Shown in pieces: positions 8,322 to 12,312 of a stretch of DNA of 12,312 nt. This DNA is from Bacteroidales bacterium (lineage in GTDB: Bacteria > Bacteroidota > Bacteroidia > Bacteroidales > P3): positions 1 through 12,312 of the forward strand of contig JAFWBF010000079.1 of NCBI GenBank assembly GCA_017507285.1, read 5' to 3'. Position 1 is the stretch's first letter. Each line of letters begins with the position of its first letter. Below the pieces are notes generated by a model. It was not told the origin of the DNA and did no database searches. It saw only the letters and a list, made by a program, of their open reading frames with translations. The position numbers and the translations under genes were made by a program.

Positions 8322-8354
8322 AGGGTATCCGATATTTCTCGGATACCCTTTTTT
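8322..8354 (+). terminator. Intrinsic terminator after the mutase gene
   Basis: AGGGTATCCGA (8322-8332) pairs perfectly with TCGGATACCCT (8339-8349) around a 6-base loop, followed by T residues through 8354. It makes the mutase gene monocistronic. Confidence 0.93.
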
Positions 8355-8418
8355 GTGATATATAGTTTGCAAAATGTTGTGAGGTATATACCATATCTGT
8401 CTATTGAAATATTTTTAG

Positions 8419-8426
8419 TACCTTTG
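8419..8426 (+). promoter_or_regulatory. Probable -7 element for the GH130 gene
   Basis: TACCTTTG matches the Bacteroidota -7 consensus. A well-spaced -33 TTG is not present (8404-8406 is only 12 bases upstream). Start of transcription would be near 8433, giving a leader of about 80 bases in which I see no riboswitch or clear operator. Confidence 0.5.
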
Positions 8427-8515
8427 TAACGCTTTTGTAGCAACCAAATATTTTTGATAGCTTGTCTAAATGTCAGATAAAAAGTAGTTTAACTGTTTAA
8501 TGAAATATAGTGATT

Positions 8516-9484
8516 ATGAATACAAAAATATCTATTCCATGGGAAGAACGTCCCGAAGGATGCAATGAACCTATGTGGCGATACTCTAAAAATCCTATTA
8601 TCGGGCGTTATGATATACCGGTGTCTAACAGTATATTTAATAGTGCTGTGGTGCCTTTTGGCGATGGCTTTGCCGGTGTGTTTCGTTGCGACAACCGTGC
8701 TGTGCAGATGAATATATTTGTAGGTTTCAGCAAAGATGCATTGCATTGGGATATAAACCACGAGCCGATAGTTTTCGAGCCGGGCAATACCGATATGATA
8801 GACTCGGATTATAAGTACGACCCACGCGTAACATGGATAGAGGACCGTTATTGGATTACGTGGTGCAACGGCTATCACGGCCCCACGATAGGTTTGGCAT
8901 ATACCTTCGACTTTGAGCGTTTTTATCAGTGCGAGAACGCTTTCTTGCCATTCAACAGAAACGGTGTCCTTTTTCCCGAAAGGATAAATGGCAAGTATGC
9001 AATGCTTAGCCGTCCGAGTGATAATGGTCATACTCCGTTTGGCGACATTTACATAAGCTATAGTCCGGATATGAAGTATTGGGGCGAGCACCGTTGTGTA
9101 ATGAAGGTGGCACCGTTTGAAGACAGCGCTTGGCAGTGTACCAAGATTGGTGCCGGCTCGGTGCCTATACGTACATCGGAGGGGTGGCTTATGTTCTATC
9201 ATGGTGTGATAACCACCTGCAATGGCTTCCGCTATTCGATGGGGGCAGCACTGTTGGATTTGGACAATCCTGCCAAAGTGCTTTATCGGTCGAAAGATTA
9301 TTTGCTTGCTCCCGCTGCACCTTACGAGCTTGCAGGCGATGTTCCTAATGTGGTGTTCCCTTGTGCCGCTTTGTGCGATGGTGAGAAAGTGGCGGTCTAT
9401 TACGGAGCTGCCGACACTGTGGTGGCTGTGGCTTTTGGTTATGTAGATGAGATTATAAATTATCTGAAACATCATTCGTTGTAG
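8516..9484 (+). CDS. GH130 family beta-mannoside phosphorylase
   Basis: The 322-residue protein matches GH130 along its length (SNSIFNSAVVPFGDGFAGVF across 37-56, RCDNRAVQMNIF, and YDPRVTWIEDRYWITWCNGY across 101-120). Family knowledge: GH130 enzymes use inorganic phosphate to split beta-mannosidic bonds, giving mannose 1-phosphate. D102 in YDPR fits the proton-donor Asp. R148, R166, K210 and H229 stand where phosphate-contacting residues occur in characterised phosphorylases (recalled, at a constant offset of two from a characterised gut enzyme), so phosphorolysis is more likely than hydrolysis. It resembles the BT1033-type subgroup that acts on mannosyl-beta-1,4-GlcNAc, but the substrate cannot be fixed from sequence. 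No signal peptide, so cytoplasmic. No transporter or SusC/D pair adjoins it. ATG 8516 is preferred over the in-frame GTG at 8510. The next gene begins 42 bases downstream. Confidence 0.9.
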   Translation: MNTKISIPWEERPEGCNEPMWRYSKNPIIGRYDIPVSNSIFNSAVVPFGDGFAGVFRCDNRAVQMNIFVGFSKDALHWDINHEPIVFEPGNTDMIDSDYKYDPRVTWIEDRYWITWCNGYHGPTIGLAYTFDFERFYQCENAFLPFNRNGVLFPERINGKYAMLSRPSDNGHTPFGDIYISYSPDMKYWGEHRCVMKVAPFEDSAWQCTKIGAGSVPIRTSEGWLMFYHGVITTCNGFRYSMGAALLDLDNPAKVLYRSKDYLLAPAAPYELAGDVPNVVFPCAALCDGEKVAVYYGAADTVVAVAFGYVDEIINYLKHHSL

Positions 9485-9526
9485 TGCCTCTAAGGTAGGC
9501 CTTTACTTTTTCTACTTTTATTTGTT

Positions 9527-10861
9527 ATGAAATCAAAAACAACAATGCGCTTCGTGTTATCAAAACTTTTTGGCAGCCCTTCGTACATGATTGGGGCTAT
9601 ATGTGTGTTGGCAATACTTCTGCTCGGAGTTACCACACCCGAATATCTGAAATATTGGTACATAATGTTGGCTATGGTGCTGATGAATGTCTTTTTGTAC
9701 CGCCATATAGTATCAGACTATTCTTCGAGGGTGTTTCGCGTGCTGTACGTTGTTATGTTTGTGGCAGTATTTGCAGTGGAGTTTTTGGCTGTGGTGGTGC
9801 CTTATTTTACTTGGAATCCGTTTATACGAAGTGTGGCCACAAGTTTGGTGCTTGCCAATGTTTTGTTTATGCAAGTGGTTATAGCCGTGTTGGGCTTGGG
9901 CTGCGTACATAAGTGGTATTGCCAAGGTAGGAGAGAAAACCTTTCGGTTGTCGTACAAAAACGTTATCTTGCAGTAGCCTTTTTGGGTCTGGCTGTTTTG
10001 TGGTCGTGCTATTTTGTGGGAATGTTTTATGGCAAAAACCAAGTGGTTGTGCGCAAGGTGTCGTTGCCTATAGGTTCGTTGCCCGCTTCGTTTGAAGGCT
10101 ATCGTGTGGTGCAAATCTCCGACCTCCACGCCGGCTCTATGTACGATAGGCGTACCATGCAGGCGGTGGTGGACAGTGTAAATGCTTTGAAGCCCGACGT
10201 TGTTGCCGTTACGGGCGATGTGGTTACCCTCTGCTCGTCGGAGCTGAAGCCTTATCTGGGCATATTGCGGCAGCTGAAGGCGAGAGACGGTGTGTTTGCA
10301 GTATTGGGCAATCACGACTATAGCCGCTATCCGTTTTTCCCATCGATGGCAGAGAAAACTGCCGACAGCACTGCTCTTATTGCTATGCTTGCCGACAGCC
10401 TGGGGTGGCAACTGCTTAACGACGAATGCCGCTTTGTGGTTTGTGGTGCCGACAGTATTGCCATAGCCGGAACCCAATATATAGGGTTGCCGTCGCTGAG
10501 CAAGATTAAACTTTTTGGCGACAACCCTTATTCCTATGGCAACCTTCCGAAGGCTTTGCACTCGGTGGGCAAACATGCCGTGGTGCTCCTTACCCACAAC
10601 CCCGTGGTGTGGAGCCGCGAGGTGATACAGAAATATCCTTTCGTAAGCCTCACCCTTGCCGGCCATACCCATGCCGGACAGATGGGACTGTATTGGAATA
10701 AGTACAAAAATCAGGCGGCCGAATATAACAGCAAGACCAAAGCCGGCCTGTTTCGTTACAACAATCAGTATCTGTACATCAACGCCGGAATAGGTACCAG
10801 CGCCATCCACAGCCGCTTCCTTATCCTACCCGAGGTTACGTTGATAACGCTTCATAATTAG
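9527..10861 (+). CDS. Membrane-anchored calcineurin-like metallophosphoesterase
   Basis: The 444-residue protein starts with about five membrane helices (roughly 20-37, 42-60, 71-92, 103-127, 147-168). A metallophosphoesterase domain follows from about 190, with all metal-binding motifs: DLH at 199-201, GDV at 230-232, GNHD at 261-264, H357 in LTHNP, and GHTHAGQ at 379-385. The pattern fits the YkuE/YaeI-like group, whose members act on phosphodiesters; some relatives hydrolyse the lipid A precursor UDP-2,3-diacylglucosamine, but I cannot assign a substrate here. The domain would sit at the membrane surface. No terminator or -7 element is visible in the 42 bases before it, so co-transcription with the GH130 gene is likely. 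Base composition is richer in G+C than in the genes before 9000. Confidence 0.9.
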   Translation: MKSKTTMRFVLSKLFGSPSYMIGAICVLAILLLGVTTPEYLKYWYIMLAMVLMNVFLYRHIVSDYSSRVFRVLYVVMFVAVFAVEFLAVVVPYFTWNPFIRSVATSLVLANVLFMQVVIAVLGLGCVHKWYCQGRRENLSVVVQKRYLAVAFLGLAVLWSCYFVGMFYGKNQVVVRKVSLPIGSLPASFEGYRVVQISDLHAGSMYDRRTMQAVVDSVNALKPDVVAVTGDVVTLCSSELKPYLGILRQLKARDGVFAVLGNHDYSRYPFFPSMAEKTADSTALIAMLADSLGWQLLNDECRFVVCGADSIAIAGTQYIGLPSLSKIKLFGDNPYSYGNLPKALHSVGKHAVVLLTHNPVVWSREVIQKYPFVSLTLAGHTHAGQMGLYWNKYKNQAAEYNSKTKAGLFRYNNQYLYINAGIGTSAIHSRFLILPEVTLITLHN

Positions 10862-10883
10862 TTTTTAATTCCAAACCTACGTC

Positions 10884-11960
10884 ATGAGCATTAGAAAAAT
10901 TATACATATAGATATGGACGCCTTCTACGCCTCGGTGGAGGAACGCGACTTTCCGGAGCTGCGTGGATTGCCGCTGGCTGTAGGGTCGGCCAAGGAAAGG
11001 GGGGTAATATCCACGGCCAACTACGAGGCACGGCGTTATGGCGTACACTCGGCAATGTCGTCGAAGGTGGCCCTGCTCAAATGTCCAATCCTAAGGTTTC
11101 AGCCTCCAAGGTTTGCAGTGTACCGTGCCGTGTCGGAGGTAATACACGAAATATTTGCCGAGTATACCGATTTGGTCGAACCCCTCTCGCTCGACGAGGC
11201 CTACCTTGATGTAACCAACAACAAAAAAGGTATACCATCGGCCACCATAATAGCCCGCGAAATAAAGCAGAAGATACTGCAACGCACGCGGCTGACGGCT
11301 TCGGCAGGGGTGTCGTACAACAAGTTTTTGGCCAAAATAGCCTCCGATTATCGTAAGCCCGACGGCCTTTTTGTGATATTGCCCCACGAGGCCGAGGGCT
11401 TTCTTGAGCAACTTTCAATCGAAAAGTTCTATGGAATTGGAAAGGTAACGGCTTCGCATTTGCACAAGATGGGGATATACAAAGGTGCCGATTTGGCCAA
11501 GAAAACAAAGGTGGAAATGGTGGAAATTTTTGGCAAGTCGGGACTGTTTTTCTACGACATTGTGCGTGGTATAGACAATAGGCCCGTGGAGCCCAACCGC
11601 GAACGCAAGTCCTACAGTGTCGAAAACACATTCGACGTCGATCTTACAACCACCTTTGCCGTGGTGGCAGAACTATATCATTTGGAGCAACGCCTGTGGA
11701 ATGACATTGAGGGTAGCGGAAAAAGCGGACGAACCATTACGCTGAAAATAAGGTTTAACGACTTTACGACCCTCACAAAGAGCTACTCGGACGAGATGCC
11801 CATACGCTCGTTTCAGAAATTTCATAAGATGACAAAAAAACTCCTCGGGCGTATGGATTACCTCCGAAAACCTATACGACTGCTTGGCGTAGGAATCTCA
11901 AACCTTATAGACAATGCCGAGATTAAGGAGGTGCAACTCTCGATGGATTTTGATGATTAG
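10884..11960 (+). CDS. dinB: DNA polymerase IV (Y-family translesion polymerase)
   Basis: The 358-residue protein is a complete DinB. The palm and fingers carry HIDMDAFYASVE (8-19) with metal-binding D10, and SLDEAYLDV (102-110) with D104 and E105. Y15 takes the steric-gate position that excludes ribonucleotides (F13 in E. coli). GVISTANYEAR (40-50), the TASAGVSYNKFLAKIASDY stretch (138-156) and the thumb motif GIGKVTA (184-190) follow. The little-finger domain spans about 240-345. The C-terminus QLSMDF (351-356) fits the sliding-clamp-binding hexapeptide. By family knowledge it copies past minor-groove lesions without proofreading. It starts 22 bases after the phosphoesterase stop, suggesting a shared transcript; I see no SOS-type operator directly before it. 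The array of palindromic repeats begins shortly after its stop. Confidence 0.96.
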   Translation: MSIRKIIHIDMDAFYASVEERDFPELRGLPLAVGSAKERGVISTANYEARRYGVHSAMSSKVALLKCPILRFQPPRFAVYRAVSEVIHEIFAEYTDLVEPLSLDEAYLDVTNNKKGIPSATIIAREIKQKILQRTRLTASAGVSYNKFLAKIASDYRKPDGLFVILPHEAEGFLEQLSIEKFYGIGKVTASHLHKMGIYKGADLAKKTKVEMVEIFGKSGLFFYDIVRGIDNRPVEPNRERKSYSVENTFDVDLTTTFAVVAELYHLEQRLWNDIEGSGKSGRTITLKIRFNDFTTLTKSYSDEMPIRSFQKFHKMTKKLLGRMDYLRKPIRLLGVGISNLIDNAEIKEVQLSMDFDD

Positions 11961-11973
11961 TAGCAGTTTATAT

Positions 11974-12025
11974 CCATCATTCGTTTGATTTCATTCCAAT
12001 GATGGTATTGGATATTTTCCATCAT
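11974..12025. repeat. Alternating inverted copies of CCATCAT
   Basis: CCATCATT (11974-11981), AATGATGG (11998-12005) and CCATCAT (12019-12025) form two mutually exclusive hairpins just after dinB. No T tract follows either stem, so a terminator call is not justified, although an effect on dinB mRNA 3' end is possible. Confidence 0.5.
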
Positions 12026-12069
12026 CGTACGAAGTATGCTCCTATTCTCGTACAAAGTATACTTCCATT
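12025..12069. repeat. Tandem pair of direct repeats, type A, 23-bp period
   Basis: A unit beginning TCGTACGAAGTATGCT at 12025 recurs as TCGTACAAAGTATACT at 12048, with matching TCCTATT/TCCATT-like ends. The first copy starts with the self-complementary octamer TCGTACGA. The rest of the unit also matches with few changes, so this is a true degenerate duplication. Confidence 0.7.
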
Positions 12070-12103
12070 TACGTTAGTTTTGCATTGGCTTTACGTTAGT
12101 TTT
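12068..12103. repeat. Tandem pair of direct repeats, type B, 22-bp period
   Basis: TTTACGTTAGTTTT occurs at 12068-12081 and again, without a change, at 12090-12103. The spacing of 22 bases equals the period of the palindromic array that follows directly. Confidence 0.8.
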
Positions 12104-12252
12104 ATAGTCTCCTAAACCCATTAGGAATACCTCCTAAACCCGTTAGGAATACTTCCTAAACCCATTAGGAATGATTCCTAAACCCATTAGGGGATACTCC
12201 TAACGGCTTTAGGAGACTATATATCTTACCATCCTTGAAAGCAAAACTAACG
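12072..12252. repeat. Nested inverted repeats enclosing the array, common centre 12162
   Basis: Outer arms: CGTTAGTTTTGC at 12072-12083 and its exact complement GCAAAACTAACG at 12241-12252. Inner arms: TATAGTCTCCTAAA at 12103-12116 and TTTAGGAGACTATA at 12208-12221. Both pairs are perfect, and both are centred on base 12162, which is also the centre of palindromic unit 3. The 19-base stretches between inner and outer arms are not complementary. Confidence 0.85.
12110..12219. repeat. Array of five 22-bp palindromic units
   Basis: Units start at 12110, 12132, 12154, 12176 and 12198, exactly 22 bases apart. Each has a 17-bp imperfect palindrome: TCCTAA, five central bases, TTAGGA. The centres are ACCCA, ACCCG, ACCCA, ACCCA and CGGCT; unit 4 ends TTAGGG. 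Linkers of 5 bases vary. Units are contiguous with no unique spacers. The unit length is not a multiple of three and no frame reads through, so it is not coding. I do not know the element. Confidence 0.92.
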
Positions 12253-12312
12253 AGGGCCGAGAATAAAACTTACCACAAGGCAACCATAATTTGTACGACA
12301 ACACATTTTGAC

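Larger units (their letters stand above)
11961..12312. other. Repeat-rich non-coding region after dinB
   Basis: No credible gene is seen on either strand over these 352 bases. The content is the CCATCAT inverted copies, the A and B direct-repeat pairs, the five-unit array and its enclosing arms. The last 60 bases (12253-12312) have no clear gene start; TTTGTACGA at 12290-12298 is the complement of TCGTACAAA in the second A repeat (12048-12056). Confidence 0.7.

Noticed and set aside
8510..8515. GTG start for the GH130 gene
   Set aside because: The ATG at 8516 is two codons downstream and more likely; neither has a Shine-Dalgarno site to favour it.
8489..9475. Long open frame on the minus strand over the GH130 gene
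   Set aside because: It mirrors a well-matched GH130 gene; its product has no recognisable motifs and is His/Arg/Thr-rich as expected of antisense translation.
9485..9526. Terminator between the GH130 and phosphoesterase genes
   Set aside because: Only a 4-bp stem (AAGG/CCTT) before a T-rich stretch; too weak to call.
9713..10810. Long open frame on the minus strand over the phosphoesterase gene
   Set aside because: The sense frame has all metallophosphoesterase motifs; the antisense frame has none and no promoter or start context.
12110..12192. Telomere-like CCTAAACCC repeats
   Set aside because: The resemblance to CCCTAAA repeats is superficial: the period is 22, each unit is palindromic, and the locus is inside a bacterial gene context.
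12110..12219. CRISPR array
   Set aside because: Repeats are 17-22 bp, contiguous with only 5-base linkers, and have no unique spacers of 25-40 bases.
12025..12219. Plasmid-type iteron replication origin
   Set aside because: The 22-bp period fits iterons, but no replication initiator gene or DnaA box cluster is seen and the neighbours look chromosomal. Kept only as an idea.
12103..12221. Complete MITE or insertion sequence
   Set aside because: Terminal inverted repeats exist, but there is no clear target-site duplication beyond possible TA, and no transposase.

Overview
The window looks like chromosomal DNA of a Bacteroidota bacterium, most likely order Bacteroidales. Four things point there: a type A type IX secretion (T9SS) sorting tail on the first protein, promoter -7 elements of the Bacteroidota form TAnnTTTG, the general lack of Shine-Dalgarno sequences, and closest-looking families throughout (FloA/NfeD pair, BT1033-like GH130, methylmalonyl-CoA mutase large subunit). 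No phage, transposase, tRNA, rRNA or CRISPR gene is visible. All genes lie on the + strand.

Layout: (1) 1-2384, the 3' part of a large T9SS cargo protein, closed by a strong intrinsic terminator at 2408-2438. (2) About 300 bp of AT-rich spacer, then a well-formed promoter (2723-2751) that starts a four-gene unit: clpS (N-degron adaptor for ClpAP-type proteases), a short nfeD, floA (flotillin-like membrane scaffold) and a membrane-anchored PlsC-type acyltransferase, ended by a hairpin at 6014-6058. (3) A monocistronic methylmalonyl-CoA mutase large subunit (6143-8296) with its own -7 element and terminator, implying a succinate/propionate B12-dependent pathway. (4) A probable second unit, 8516-11960: GH130 mannoside phosphorylase, a membrane-bound metallophosphoesterase, and DNA polymerase IV (dinB). 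(5) 11961-12312, no gene but dense, ordered repeats.

The genes mostly look like ordinary housekeeping and envelope functions: N-degron proteolysis, membrane domain organisation and lipid acylation in one operon; propionate metabolism; mannoside turnover; error-prone polymerase. The highly biased codon use (GGT, CGT, GCT) of the T9SS protein and the mutase suggests high expression; the nfeD-floA-acyltransferase genes use many ATA isoleucine codons, and the phosphoesterase-dinB stretch is visibly richer in G+C.

The least explained part is the 3' end. Five 22-bp units, each carrying a 17-bp palindrome of the TCCTAA-N5-TTAGGA type, stand in exact register (starts 12110, 12132, 12154, 12176, 12198). 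They are preceded by two further pairs of direct repeats with a 22-23 bp period, and are enclosed by two nested sets of inverted repeats that share one centre (position 12162, the centre of the third unit). I do not recognise this element; its function is unknown.
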